Below are positions 35,925 to 45,365 of a DNA stretch of 48,934 nucleotides, piece by piece; positions within the stretch are counted from its first letter, which is position 1; every line of letters starts with the position of its first letter. The notes under the pieces were generated by a model. The model saw only the letters and a program-made list of their open reading frames with translations. It ran no database searches and was not told the origin of the DNA. Both the position numbers and the translations under genes were made by a program. The stretch spans positions 1-48,934 of the forward strand of contig JAHECY010000020.1 in assembly GCA_024641505.1 (NCBI GenBank), read 5' to 3'. Origin of the DNA: Gammaproteobacteria bacterium. GTDB lineage: Bacteria > Pseudomonadota > Gammaproteobacteria > SG8-11.

Positions 35925-37148
35925 TCACCCCTGGTATTTACGGAACACCAAACTGGCGTTGGTACCGCCGAAACCGAAGCTATTGCTCATAGCAATGATT
36001 ATATCCGCATCATCCTGACGCTTGCGCGCAATATTGTACCCTTCGGCCAACGGGTCAAGATTTTCAATGTTGGCAGACGCGGCGATGAACCCGGACTCCA
36101 TCATGATCAGGCTATAAATCGCCTCATGCACGCCCGCAGCTCCCAGACTGTGGCCGGTGAGCGATTTGGTGGAACCGATAACCGGCATATCCGTACCAAA
36201 AACTTCCCGCACCGCTTCCAGCTCTTTGATGTCGCCGGCGGGCGTACTGGTGCCGTGGGCATTGATGTAATCGATTTTTCCGTCAACCGTAGCCAAGGCC
36301 AGGCGCATGCAGCGCACCGCGCCCTCGCCGGAAGGTTGAACCATGTCCACACCGTCGGAGGTAGCGCCATAGCCGATTAATTCGGCATAGATCCTGGCAC
36401 CCCGAGCCTTGGCATGCTCAAGCTCTTCCAGTACCAGGGTACCGCCGCCACCGGAAATTACAAACCCGTCGCGGTTGGCATCATACGGCCTGGAAGCCAC
36501 TTGGGGCCGATCGTTATATTTGGATGACAATGCACCCATGGCGTCGAACATCAAGGTCGAACTCCAATGCACCTCCTCGCCACCGCCGGCAAAAACGATA
36601 TCCTGCTTGCCTAACTGGATGAGTTCGTATGCGTTGCCGATACAATGGGCGCTGGTGGAGCAAGCTGAGCTGATCGAATAATTAACCCCTTTGATGCGGA
36701 AGGATGTAGCCAAATTAGCCGATGTGGTACTCGCCATGGTACGGGGCACCATATAGGGTCCGACCTTCCTCAAACCCCGGGTCCGCAGAATATCCGCCGC
36801 CTGGATTACGTTCTCATGGGATGCCCCGCCGGAACCCACCACCAAACCGCTACGCGGATTCGAAACTTCCGTTTCTTCAAGATTGGCATCCGCGATCGCT
36901 TGCTGCATCGCGATATAGTTAAAGGCCGCCGCGTCACCCATGAAGCGCAGTATCTTCCGGTCGATAAAGTCCGACGGAATCAGGTTGATGGGTCCATCCA
37001 CATGGGACCGAAACCCCAGCTCCTTATATTGCTCCCGAAATCGGATGCCGGATTTTCCCTCCATGAGGGAGGCGCACACCTCAGCCTTGTTGTTTCCAAT
37101 ACTGGAAACAATCCCCATTCCCGTAACAACAACTCGTTTCAGCATCAT
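35925..37148 (-). CDS. fabB: 3-oxoacyl-[ACP] synthase I (FabB)
   Basis: The 407-residue condensing enzyme has the catalytic Cys in SSACSTSAH (near residue 161), the His in [11 protein letters not shown] (near 296) and [13 protein letters not shown] (near 331), followed by [11 protein letters not shown]. It elongates unsaturated intermediates in fatty-acid synthesis, together with FabA. Two adjacent ATGs (37148 and 37145) are possible starts; the first overlaps the fabA stop by 4 bp (ATGA). The fabA-fabB operon is the standard gammaproteobacterial route to unsaturated fatty acids. Confidence 0.95.
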   Translation of the reverse strand: MMLKRVVVTGMGIVSSIGNNKAEVCASLMEGKSGIRFREQYKELGFRSHVDGPINLIPSDFIDRKILRFMGDAAAFNYIAMQQAIADANLEETEVSNPRSGLVVGSGGASHENVIQAADILRTRGLRKVGPYMVPRTMASTTSANLATSFRIKGVNYSISSACSTSAHCIGNAYELIQLGKQDIVFAGGGEEVHWSSTLMFDAMGALSSKYNDRPQVASRPYDANRDGFVISGGGGTLVLEELEHAKARGARIYAELIGYGATSDGVDMVQPSGEGAVRCMRLALATVDGKIDYINAHGTSTPAGDIKELEAVREVFGTDMPVIGSTKSLTGHSLGAAGVHEAIYSLIMMESGFIAASANIENLDPLAEGYNIARKRQDDADIIIAMSNSFGFGGTNASLVFRKYQG

Positions 37149-37669
37149 GAACTATAATTCGTATTTGTTTGTGTGAACAAACCCACTCTGAGGTCTTTAG
37201 CCAAATAAATATCAGTACCATCCACCTGCAACGCCGCATCGGCAATGCCCATCACCAGTCGGCGCATTATGACTCTTTTAATGTCGATTTTGTAGGTTAC
37301 CAATTTATTGTCTGGCAACACCTGCCCGGTGAACTTCACCTCGCCGCCGCCCAAAGCACGTCCGTGCCCGGGACCCCCCATCCAACCCAGATAAAATCCC
37401 ACCAGCTGCCACATGGCATCCAGGCCCAGACAACCCGGCATCACCGGATCTCCCTGGAAGTGGCACTGGAAAAACCAAAGATCCGGTTTGATATCCAGCT
37501 CCGCGATCATTTCCCCTTTCCCAAAGGCCCCACCGGACTCGGATATCCGGGTGATGCGATCAAACATCAACATTGGGGGTAACGGCAGTTGCGCATTGCC
37601 CGGACCGAACAATTCTGCACGGCCACAGGCCAACAGATCCTCGTAACTGTAACTGCTTTTTTTATCCAT
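37145..37669 (-). CDS. fabA: 3-hydroxydecanoyl-[ACP] dehydratase (FabA)
   Basis: The 174-residue hot-dog-fold enzyme has the catalytic His in [14 protein letters not shown] (H70) and Asp in CLGLDAMWQ (D84). It dehydrates 3-hydroxydecanoyl-ACP and isomerises the trans-2 to the cis-3 product, the branch point for unsaturated fatty acids. Length is typical. The gene overlaps fabB by 4 bp, so the pair is translationally coupled. The upstream region has TATAAT close to the start and a weak ribosome-binding site. No FabR-type box was recognised. Confidence 0.95.
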   Translation of the reverse strand: MDKKSSYSYEDLLACGRAELFGPGNAQLPLPPMLMFDRITRISESGGAFGKGEMIAELDIKPDLWFFQCHFQGDPVMPGCLGLDAMWQLVGFYLGWMGGPGHGRALGGGEVKFTGQVLPDNKLVTYKIDIKRVIMRRLVMGIADAALQVDGTDIYLAKDLRVGLFTQTNTNYSS

Positions 37670-37883
37670 TAGATTATATTTGCTTTTTACTTTTTAGTTT
37701 CCAATTTCTGTTCATCCGTCGGACAAACACACCCGCACCATGCCGTGCCCCAATCCAGGTTTGGCGCATATTGTATAGAATTCGCTTATTGAGGCACAAA
37801 CACTATATCCAATCCCATCAATCTTACAGATTAATTTCATGGATACTTCTTATAACGAACAGGGATAATACAGGCTGAATGAG

Positions 37884-38216
37884 CTAAAAAGAACCCATCA
37901 TTTCAGTAAAGGTTATTTTCTGATCCATCCACATACGGGCCAGATGGGTGGCACGACGGCTACCGTTATTGAGCATGAACTTAAAGCGCTGGAATTCCGC
38001 TTTACCCTGCACATTATAGAGCTTTGCATTCATATTAACCGCGAGCATCAATTCGATAAGTTCCGCTCCCTCATCCCGACCTGATATCTTTGGGTTGATA
38101 AGGTTATTGAGGAATTGACTGGCTTCTCGATACTCCATCCCCATCTTCTCAGCGAAATTATTCACGAAGCGGGTTCTTGCGCAAGTTGCCTGGTTGGCAT
38201 GATTGTCGTACGGCAT
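37884..38216 (-). CDS. Hypothetical protein, 110 aa
   Basis: No known family was recognised. The protein is mostly helical with an NNFAEKMGMEYREASQFLNNLIN segment and a Met-rich C-terminus (LARMWMDQKITFTEMMGSF). There is no signal peptide or TM helix. ATG 38216 has GGGGAAA about 13 bases upstream; an internal ATG at residue 25 (MGMEYRE) is an alternative start. It is not in an evident operon: the neighbours are the fabA gene on one side and a plus-strand transporter on the other. Confidence 0.55.
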   Translation of the reverse strand: MPYDNHANQATCARTRFVNNFAEKMGMEYREASQFLNNLINPKISGRDEGAELIELMLAVNMNAKLYNVQGKAEFQRFKFMLNNGSRRATHLARMWMDQKITFTEMMGSF

Positions 38217-38491
38217 AAATGGTCACTTTCCCCTGAGTTATGTATAGTTTCCCCGGCATGCCAGTGGATGGCCAACTCGGCCTCTTTATTTATAATAGAA
38301 TCAAGATGATAGCTTGATGCTTCACGATACGATATGTATTGAAATAAGCCCTTACCCAGGCCCAACCATCAGTACCCAGACTAACAAAAAATTGTACATT
38401 TTTCAAGCACTTCGATTTCGCTAATCAATGGAAGACAAACGCCACAATTTCGTGACTAAATTGGGGTACGACACCACAGGGGACAAACGCC

Positions 38492-40111
38492 ATTACCGAA
38501 TCCTTCAATCTTCTCCAAGCCACCGGCGGTCTGGGCCTGTTTTTATTGGGCATGATTATCATGACGGAAGGTCTGCGCGCCTTGGCCGGCAAGGCGATGC
38601 GCACAATCCTGGTGCGTTTCACCCGTAGCCCGTGGACCGGGGTGCTCACGGGAGCCGGCACCACCGCCATAATCCAGTCATCCAGTGCCACCACGGTGGC
38701 CACCGTGGGTTTCGTGGGCGCGGGTTTGCTCAGTTATAGCCAAGCCACCGGCATTATCCTGGGAGCCAACATCGGCACCACAGTAACCGGCTGGCTGGTG
38801 GCGTTATTGGGCTTTAAATTACACTTGGGCACCATCATACTGCCGGTCATTTTTCTCGGTGCCGTGTTGCGTCTGTTTACCGGCGGCAAAACGGGGCAGG
38901 CGGGATTCGCCTTGGCGGGTTTCGGTTTGATTTTCGTGGGAATCGATACCATGCAGACCGGAATGCATGGATTGCAGCAATTTCTGCCATCGCAGCAATG
39001 GTCCGCCGACTCCCTCGCGCACCGTTTACCGTTGTTGATGATCGGACTTACCGCCACCTTGATTACCCAGTCATCGAGCGCCGGCGTTGCCGCCACCTTG
39101 ACCGCGCTGTATTCCGGAAATGTCAGTTTTCACCAAGCCGCCGCGCTGATCATCGGCATGGACATTGGTACCACGGTTACCGCGATGATCGCCACCATCG
39201 GGCACGGAGCGGCCGCGCGGCGCACCGGTGTCACCCATGTTGTTTTCAATCTGTTCGCCGCCACCTGCGCGCTTGCCCTGCTGGATTCGTACACCGCAGT
39301 ATGGGAATACCTGGCACCTGAGCAATTCGTTCGCAACAGTCAGTTCGCGTTAGTCGCTTTTCATACCACCTACAACAGCACCACGGTCCTGCTGATCCTG
39401 CCGCTCATGCGTTATTTCACCTTGCTGCTGGATCATCTGGTACCCGAAACCGTTGCATTGACGCGCAGGCTGCCACCGTCCCTGCTCACGGACCCGGCGC
39501 TGGCACTGCCGGTGCTCCAAAGCGTGCTGCCTGACACCATCAAAGCAATGCTCAATACGGTGCGTTCAGCGCTCGTACCTAAGCACCGTCAGCGACGGCA
39601 GGAACTGCCAAATATTTTTGAACTGCAACTGGAGCTGAACGAAGTCCACAACTATCTGGACAAGATTCACTTACAAACCATCGAGGGCGGCGAATGGGAA
39701 CGGCTCATGAATCTGATGCATACGCTGGATCATCTGCAACGTCTGCACGAACGCTGCGAAGAGCAGGAACAGCGCGCCATTACCGCCCGGGATACCGAGG
39801 AGTTGCGAGAAATCAGCGCCTTGCTGGTAAGCTGTATCGACGGCGTTTTCGTCGATATCACCCAGAAAGACTGGCCGGCTGCCGCCCTCCTTGCCGAGGA
39901 GACCGCAGAGCTTATCCATGAGCGCGTTCCCCCTTATCGCGCCACGGTCATGGCAATGGTCGGCAGCGGCTTGCTGGATGTGGACCAGGGCACAGCCCGC
40001 CTCGAAGCGATACGCTGGCTGCGCCGTGTCAGCAAACACATCGCCCGCATTACCCGGCATTTCAATGAAAGTCTGCTCGCCGCCGGTGGTGGCGCAGCCA
40101 AGCCCGACTAG
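38492..40111 (+). CDS. Na+/Pi cotransporter family protein with PhoU-like C-terminus
   Basis: The family's two inverted repeats are visible: IIQSSSATTVATVGF with GANIGTTVTG, and LITQSSSAGVAATL with GMDIGTTVTA. The C-terminal ~180 residues are helical and PhoU-like (NEVHNYLDKIHLQ...). It would take up phosphate or a related anion with Na+, or modulate it. The conserved N-terminus (GGLGLFLLGM) lies upstream of the first ATG (38555). No in-frame ATG, GTG or TTG precedes it after the last stop; ATT 38492 with AGGGGA 8 bases upstream is the best candidate. That would give 539 residues starting MTESFNLLQ. TTG 38546 would cut into the first helix. Confidence 0.8.
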   Translation: MTESFNLLQATGGLGLFLLGMIIMTEGLRALAGKAMRTILVRFTRSPWTGVLTGAGTTAIIQSSSATTVATVGFVGAGLLSYSQATGIILGANIGTTVTGWLVALLGFKLHLGTIILPVIFLGAVLRLFTGGKTGQAGFALAGFGLIFVGIDTMQTGMHGLQQFLPSQQWSADSLAHRLPLLMIGLTATLITQSSSAGVAATLTALYSGNVSFHQAAALIIGMDIGTTVTAMIATIGHGAAARRTGVTHVVFNLFAATCALALLDSYTAVWEYLAPEQFVRNSQFALVAFHTTYNSTTVLLILPLMRYFTLLLDHLVPETVALTRRLPPSLLTDPALALPVLQSVLPDTIKAMLNTVRSALVPKHRQRRQELPNIFELQLELNEVHNYLDKIHLQTIEGGEWERLMNLMHTLDHLQRLHERCEEQEQRAITARDTEELREISALLVSCIDGVFVDITQKDWPAAALLAEETAELIHERVPPYRATVMAMVGSGLLDVDQGTARLEAIRWLRRVSKHIARITRHFNESLLAAGGGAAKPD

Positions 40112-40324
40112 CTGCCGTTTTTCGCCGTGCATCTCAATTTTCATCTCCCGCAGCAGAAAGCGCACGACTGCCATGCTAACACCACCAAGACACTTCGCTA
40201 TGTTTACGATGCTACCGCCGCTGCTGTCCCGCACAGGAAACGGAATTAAAGAAGGCTGTTATTTATCTTCCAGCAAAGGGCCAAGCCCATTAATCGCGTC
40301 CACAATGCATCAGGCATTCTGTAA

Positions 40325-40804
40325 TCAGTGACATACGGCATGTCTCAATTCATGATTGATATTGGTACACAGACGGTCTACCAGCGCATCAACCGCGGTC
40401 AGCACTTTGGTTTCCATCGCCATGCCCGGACCGACATCTGCGATCTCGATACCCCAAAACTCAACCTTTGACGGCAGCAAACGCAAGGTCTGCGCCAGTG
40501 CAAACAACGAAGGGATCGTCAAGCCGTGGCTACCCTGATAAGGCAAACGAGTCATGGGCAGATCATGGAGATTAGGAAAGTGCACGATGGTGCCGGGGAC
40601 TCCACCGGACACTACCGCGTCCACAAGATACAGCGATTCCTCAGGATGCAGCTGATACAGCCACTCCATGCCGGTGCGGTCACAAGTGATAATACGCACC
40701 GGTAATGTCGTCGCCAGGCGTGCCTGTAACTGTGACGCCACCAGCCACCCAACGCTATCGTCACCGTGACCTGAACCCAACGCCGTTACCATAACTCGCG
40801 TCAT
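40325..40804 (-). CDS. Hydrogenase maturation protease (HybD/HoxW type)
   Basis: ATG 40804 overlaps the stop of the hydrogenase large-subunit gene by 4 bp. The 159-residue protein has the family's motifs: a metal-binding GSGHGDDSVG start, the second Asp in LVDAVVSGG, and the His in GSHGLTIPSLFAL. It would cut the C-terminal tail from the large subunit after nickel insertion. The first motif deviates from the common GN(P/L)xxGDDG(V/I)G form. It closes the five-gene hydrogenase operon. Confidence 0.85.
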   Translation of the reverse strand: MTRVMVTALGSGHGDDSVGWLVASQLQARLATTLPVRIITCDRTGMEWLYQLHPEESLYLVDAVVSGGVPGTIVHFPNLHDLPMTRLPYQGSHGLTIPSLFALAQTLRLLPSKVEFWGIEIADVGPGMAMETKVLTAVDALVDRLCTNINHELRHAVCH

Positions 40805-42096
40805 GGGCGCACCACCCGTAAATCGAGAAAATGCGTGGCGCAAGAAATACAAGGATCATAGTTTCTGATCACCTTCTCCGCGGTGAGCCGCAATTCATGA
40901 TCCGGGCGCTCCAGCCCCAGCGCCTCCAAGGTCAGGCGAATGTCCTGCTCCATGCGCGCTTGATTCTGGCTGGTGGGTGGAACAATGCGCGCTTGCCGCA
41001 CTGCACCCTGCGCATCAATTTCATAGCGATGCCACAGTAAACCACGCGGCGCTTCGGAAGCGCCGTAGCCAACACCGGCCTGCGGGGTTAAGTGCACATA
41101 CGGGTGCTCAGGCAAAGTGTAGGCTTGCAGAATATCGATACTGTCGAGTAAAGCCTGACAAACTTCGGCGGCTCGGGCGATAATGCTATGAAACATATTA
41201 CTGCTGGGAAAAGTCACCCGGCACTCCTGAAGCAATTGCTTAACCTCCGGCCGCAATTGGTCGTAGTTGAGATTGATGCGGGCCAATGGCCCCACCAGGT
41301 ACGGCTGACCATGCAGCAGACAATGCAGCGCGGTGGAATGCGGTACGTGCTGTTCGCTGAAATGCTGTTCGAATTCCGCGGCCGTCAGTGTCACACCGGT
41401 GGACGTCACGATATTGCCTTCGGCGATGGCGTAACGCTCAGGGTGATGCAGCGCGACCGAGGTGAAGCCTTGAGCAATATCAGGCAGATCGATGCCGGCT
41501 GTCCAGCGCACCAATTCGAAGGCGTCAGGGAGAGCATCTCGCAATTTTTGACACAGCGCCTGCACCGCCGCCACTTCCGGCGCGCGGTAAAACCCGCCTG
41601 GACGGGCACCAACAGGATTCACCGAACGAGCACCCAGCAATTTTATCAAATCATTACCCAGACCTTGCAGTTTGAGTCCGCGCCGCACGATTTCGGGATA
41701 ATCCGCCGCCATCTCCACCACGGACGGGTAACCGAAAAAATCGGGGGCCGCCAACAAGTGCATGTGCAGGCAATGGCTTTCGATCCATTCCCCGCAATAG
41801 TAAACCCGGCGCATATCTTTTACCCATTGCCCCACATCCGCGTCAAACAAAGACTCCAGCGCCTGTAGCGCGCTAATCTGGTAGGCCACGGGACAAATTC
41901 CGCAGATCCGGGTCACCACATCGGAAACTTCCAGATAACTTCTAGTTTCCAGCAGTTTTTCAAAAAAACGGGGTGGTTCGAAAATCTTCAGTTGCAACGC
42001 CTCGATACCACCAGCACCGATCTCAATATGCAAAGCACCTTCGCCTTCCACCCGGGCGAGCATAGGTACATTGATGCTGACGGTTTTTTGCACCAT
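40801..42096 (-). CDS. hydA: [NiFe]-hydrogenase large (alpha) subunit, group 3b-like
   Basis: ATG 42096 (MVQKTVSIN) gives 431 residues. Both nickel-site motifs are present: RICGIC (C65, C68) and DPCISCATH (C416, C419). Nine residues follow H422 (FLDLRVVRP), the likely tail removed by the maturation protease. The length and the beta-gamma-delta-alpha gene order match cytoplasmic NAD(P)-linked group 3b hydrogenases (sulfhydrogenases). The gene lies 4 bp after the small-subunit stop. It could act in H2 uptake or evolution coupled to NAD(P)H. Confidence 0.95.
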   Translation of the reverse strand: MVQKTVSINVPMLARVEGEGALHIEIGAGGIEALQLKIFEPPRFFEKLLETRSYLEVSDVVTRICGICPVAYQISALQALESLFDADVGQWVKDMRRVYYCGEWIESHCLHMHLLAAPDFFGYPSVVEMAADYPEIVRRGLKLQGLGNDLIKLLGARSVNPVGARPGGFYRAPEVAAVQALCQKLRDALPDAFELVRWTAGIDLPDIAQGFTSVALHHPERYAIAEGNIVTSTGVTLTAAEFEQHFSEQHVPHSTALHCLLHGQPYLVGPLARINLNYDQLRPEVKQLLQECRVTFPSSNMFHSIIARAAEVCQALLDSIDILQAYTLPEHPYVHLTPQAGVGYGASEAPRGLLWHRYEIDAQGAVRQARIVPPTSQNQARMEQDIRLTLEALGLERPDHELRLTAEKVIRNYDPCISCATHFLDLRVVRP

Positions 42097-42100
42097 CGCC

Positions 42101-42850
42101 TTAACCCTTAAGCACCGGTTGGTGGGAATGAATAAAATGAAAACGCCTTGTGATCTCGTCGTCAACCAGACCGAGCCCGGCGAAACAGTTACGCATGCTG
42201 TCGCGATTGACGTTTTCGCCGGGGCCGTAACACCCGTAACAATCCCGCCCAAAACGTGGACACAAGGCACCGCAACCGGTAGTTGTCACCGGCCCCAGAC
42301 AGGGCATGCCGCGGGTCACCAGCACACACACCGCTTGCTGGCGTTTACATTCGCCGCACAATTTATCCCTGGGTTCATACGGCGCCACGCCCAGGCGCAG
42401 ACTGTTCACCAGCGCCAGCACTTGAAAACTGTTGACCGGACAGCCCCACAATTCAAAATCGACGCGCACGTGCTCGGCAATCGGCGTGGAGCTGGCCAGA
42501 GATGAAATGTGATCGGGCTGCGCATACACCGACGCTGCCCAGTTACCATCACTGTAGATATTGCGCAATGCCTGTATACCGCCGGAAGTCGCGCACGCCC
42601 CCATGGTCACCAGGTATGCGCTGTTGGCCCGGACGCGTTTGATGCGCGCCATTTCCTGGGGCGTAGAGATACTGCCCTCCACAAAGGCGACGTCCACCCG
42701 CGCATCCTCGTCAACCATGCCGGCCTCGGCGAAATGCCGGCAGTCCACGGCATTGAGCACCGATAACAAATCATGCTCCAGATTCAGGAACGCCAATTGG
42801 CAACCGTCACAGGAGCTGAATTTATGCACAGCGATACTGGGTTTGGTCAT
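42101..42850 (-). CDS. hydD: [NiFe]-hydrogenase small (delta) subunit, group 3b-like
   Basis: ATG 42850 (MTKPSIAVHKFSSCDGC) gives 249 residues. Iron-sulfur ligands include C14/C17 (SSCDGCQ), the cysteine in MGACATSGG, CGECKRQ, and the C-terminal CLGPVTTTGCGALCPRFGRDCYGCYGP. These carry the proximal and further clusters. There is no twin-arginine signal, so the enzyme should be cytoplasmic. The gene starts 2 bp after the gamma-subunit gene. Confidence 0.92.
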   Translation of the reverse strand: MTKPSIAVHKFSSCDGCQLAFLNLEHDLLSVLNAVDCRHFAEAGMVDEDARVDVAFVEGSISTPQEMARIKRVRANSAYLVTMGACATSGGIQALRNIYSDGNWAASVYAQPDHISSLASSTPIAEHVRVDFELWGCPVNSFQVLALVNSLRLGVAPYEPRDKLCGECKRQQAVCVLVTRGMPCLGPVTTTGCGALCPRFGRDCYGCYGPGENVNRDSMRNCFAGLGLVDDEITRRFHFIHSHQPVLKG

Positions 42851-42852
42851 GT

Positions 42853-43683
42853 TTAGAAACCCTTCTCCCCAAGCAAAGAACGCACCGCCGCCAGGGAAAA
42901 CACCGGCCCTTGCCGACAGATAAAATGCGCTCCGAATTGGCAGTGGCCGCACCGGCCTACACCGCACTGCATATTACGCTCCATGCTGAGGTAAATGCGT
43001 TCATCCGCGACTTGACGCTTGTGCAATTCATGAATACAGGCGCGCATCATGCCTTCGGGACCGCACATCATTACTATGGTGTTCTCGGTGATTACCATGC
43101 CATCAAAAAGCTCGGTAACTTGACCCACATGCCAGGGCCAATTTTTATCATCGGCGTCAGCCGCGAGAAAGACCTGTGTATCCGGCGCTTTGCTCCACAG
43201 TTCATACTTATCGCGCCAGATCAGATCGGCTGGCAACTTGACGCCTTGCATGATGGTGAGGTGGCCAAAACGTTCGCGCCGCTGAATGATATAATTCACG
43301 ACTGATATTACCGGCGCGCACCCCAAGCCTCCGGTAATTACCACCACATCACACCCTTGAGCGAGACGCAGGGGCCAGCCACGACCAAACGGCCCGCGCA
43401 AGCCGATGCGATCTCCGGCTTTGAGCCGAGCCAGGCCTTTGGTCACACGCCCTACGGCGCGGATAGCATGATCCAGCATATGGCCATCCATGGGGTCGGA
43501 AACTATGGAGATCGGCACTTCACCGATGCCGTAGAGATATACCATGTTAAACTGCCCCGGCTCAAAACTGTATTGCTGCCGCACTTCCTCATTGGTGAAC
43601 ATCAAGCGTAAATTAAACACGGAATGTGTTTCCTGCACCCTCTCGATTACTTCCGCCTCCTGGGGCAAATCCGCATTTATCAT
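42853..43683 (-). CDS. hydG: Hydrogenase gamma subunit, FAD/NAD(P)-binding
   Basis: ATG 43683 (MINADLP) is preferred to one 21 bases upstream because GGGTGA lies before it; 276 residues. The protein is of the ferredoxin-NADP reductase type: an N-terminal FAD barrel, a nucleotide site (VVITGGLGCAPVISVVNYI), and a C-terminal [2Fe-2S] cluster motif (CGVGRCGHCQFGAHFIC). It moves electrons between NAD(P)H and the Fe-S chain of the hydrogenase. The start lies 4 bp after the stop of the beta-subunit gene. Confidence 0.92.
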   Translation of the reverse strand: MINADLPQEAEVIERVQETHSVFNLRLMFTNEEVRQQYSFEPGQFNMVYLYGIGEVPISIVSDPMDGHMLDHAIRAVGRVTKGLARLKAGDRIGLRGPFGRGWPLRLAQGCDVVVITGGLGCAPVISVVNYIIQRRERFGHLTIMQGVKLPADLIWRDKYELWSKAPDTQVFLAADADDKNWPWHVGQVTELFDGMVITENTIVMMCGPEGMMRACIHELHKRQVADERIYLSMERNMQCGVGRCGHCQFGAHFICRQGPVFSLAAVRSLLGEKGF

Positions 43684-43687
43684 TGCA

Positions 43688-44791
43688 TCACCCACATAAG
43701 GCATTCAATTCGACGGTGACATCTATGCCCACCGGACACCAACTGATACACCGACCGCAACCGACACATCCGGAGCGACCGAATTGCTCATGCCAGATCG
43801 CGAATTTATGGGTCAGCCATTGCCGATAACGAAACGACGTTTCCGAGCGCACAGTGATACCATGCATGTAACTGTGCCCCTGATTGAAACAGGTGTCCCA
43901 CTCCCGGTATTGAGTACTGCGTCGCAGGTCAACCGCGGTATCGGTGCGTTCGCGGTAACAGAAACAGGTTGGACACACCGCCGTACAGTTCCCACAGGCC
44001 AGACAACGTTGCGCCACATCCTGCCAGTGTGGATCGTGCAGCAGAGACATGAGGCGGTCCGGCAAGTCATATTCCGGAAGATTGCGCGTTTGCGTGCTAC
44101 GCGCATGCTCTGTCACCTGCGCCGCAGCCGTAACCTGTTCCGCAGCCGCCGCCGCCAGTCGCAAAGTGCGCACCAGGTTATCACCACGTTCGCTGCCCAC
44201 CGTCACCACAAAGCCCGTCGCCAGTTCGGTCAGGGCCAGATCGTGGAACGCCTCGGCCCGCGGACCATCACCGGTGGCTGCGCAGAAGCAGGTTGCCGCG
44301 GGGTGCGAGCAGTTGACCGCGATCAGAAACAAATCAGCGCGGCGTCTATGGTAATGGGGATCGGGATTATCACTGTCCAGAAAATGCTGGTCATGAATGG
44401 CAAGCGCGGCGAGATCGCAAGCGCGCACACCGAGAATAGCTTTGGGTCTGGCTTGCGGAAGCGTTTGCGTAAATTGCAGTCGGTGCCCGTCGGGTTGATC
44501 CGCTTGCCACAAAGTTTCCCGAGCTGCGAACACATAGGGTTTCAAGGCTTGCGGTCCATTGGCCCAACCGAACCAGTAGGTGGTCGCTGCCGCGGCATGC
44601 GCCGTCATTCGATATGTGCCGGGGGATTGCTGATCGTGCTGCCCGACTGGCAGCTGTGCCGCGGAATCCAGGGGGCCATAAACGATGGTGTGATCGCGCA
44701 CCATGGGGCCATGCACTTCATAACCATCGAATCGCAAGCGCTCCAGGAAATCCTGAAAAGCTGATTTTGGGAGATAGTAATCAGTGGTCAC
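43688..44791 (-). CDS. hydB: Hydrogenase beta subunit, [4Fe-4S] ferredoxin-like
   Basis: The 367-residue protein starts at GTG 44791 (MTTDYYLPK) with a weak ribosome-binding site. The C-terminal half has two cysteine motifs, C263-x2-C266-x2-C269-x3-C273 and C342-x2-C345-x2-C348-x3-C352, that would bind two [4Fe-4S] clusters. The N-terminal half is the family's 4Fe-4S dicluster subunit (YGPLDSAAQLP, GVRACDLAALAIHDQHF). It is the first gene of the operon and would relay electrons to and from the NAD(P) subunit. Confidence 0.9.
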   Translation of the reverse strand: MTTDYYLPKSAFQDFLERLRFDGYEVHGPMVRDHTIVYGPLDSAAQLPVGQHDQQSPGTYRMTAHAAAATTYWFGWANGPQALKPYVFAARETLWQADQPDGHRLQFTQTLPQARPKAILGVRACDLAALAIHDQHFLDSDNPDPHYHRRRADLFLIAVNCSHPAATCFCAATGDGPRAEAFHDLALTELATGFVVTVGSERGDNLVRTLRLAAAAAEQVTAAAQVTEHARSTQTRNLPEYDLPDRLMSLLHDPHWQDVAQRCLACGNCTAVCPTCFCYRERTDTAVDLRRSTQYREWDTCFNQGHSYMHGITVRSETSFRYRQWLTHKFAIWHEQFGRSGCVGCGRCISWCPVGIDVTVELNALCG

Positions 44792-45365
44792 TGCCAGAGC
44801 CCAAGTGAGTTTATCGTCATGGCGCAGCGTTATCCGACAAGCAAGCAGCGCAAACCAATATTCACAGTTTTAGCCGACAACATTCAACATTGCCATCCGT
44901 CATTGTCGAACAGCATCAATAGGATAACACTATGTCACAGACCGGCAATAATCAACAGCCTGACGCAAGCAAAAACCATTCGCTATGAGCAAGATATAGT
45001 GCGTGTTAACGCCATTGAAACCACTAGATAACTGTTATTTAAATTGCGTACCCAAAGTAACTCATCGCAAAACCAACTCACCGGTCACTTGCATAGCGGA
45101 TTGTGTCGCTACCGAATATCTACACAATCGACAAAGCCATACAAAGGGCCAAATTGACTGATCTTCCATTCATGGCTTACGAGTTTTTCCGAGGCGCATG
45201 CTTTTCCTCTGGGGCAAGGAAAGAAATTTAATGGTGTGAACGTCTTTGCAGAAGGCCATCAATATTGATTCCGACTTTCGTCGACGGCAAAATACCAATG
45301 CCAAATTCGTTGTATATGCCGAGGATGACACATTGGCTCGATTTATTCCACGAATAAAATGCGGC
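44792..45365. promoter_or_regulatory. Long gap upstream of the hydrogenase operon
   Basis: This 574-bp region should contain the hydrogenase promoter and the downstream end of the mgtE operon. A perfect 12-bp palindrome, ATCAATATTGAT, lies at 45258-45269. No FNR box (TTGAT-N4-ATCAA) or sigma-54 element was recognised. The short frame at 44819-45031 does not look coding. Confidence 0.3.

Noticed and set aside
38428-38628. Short frame beginning MEDKRHNF at the Na/Pi gene
   Set aside because: It is out of frame with the transporter; the transporter frame carries the conserved residues.
44819-45031. 70-codon plus-strand frame upstream of the hydrogenase operon
   Set aside because: No ribosome-binding site, no recognisable protein features, and it lies in a likely promoter region.
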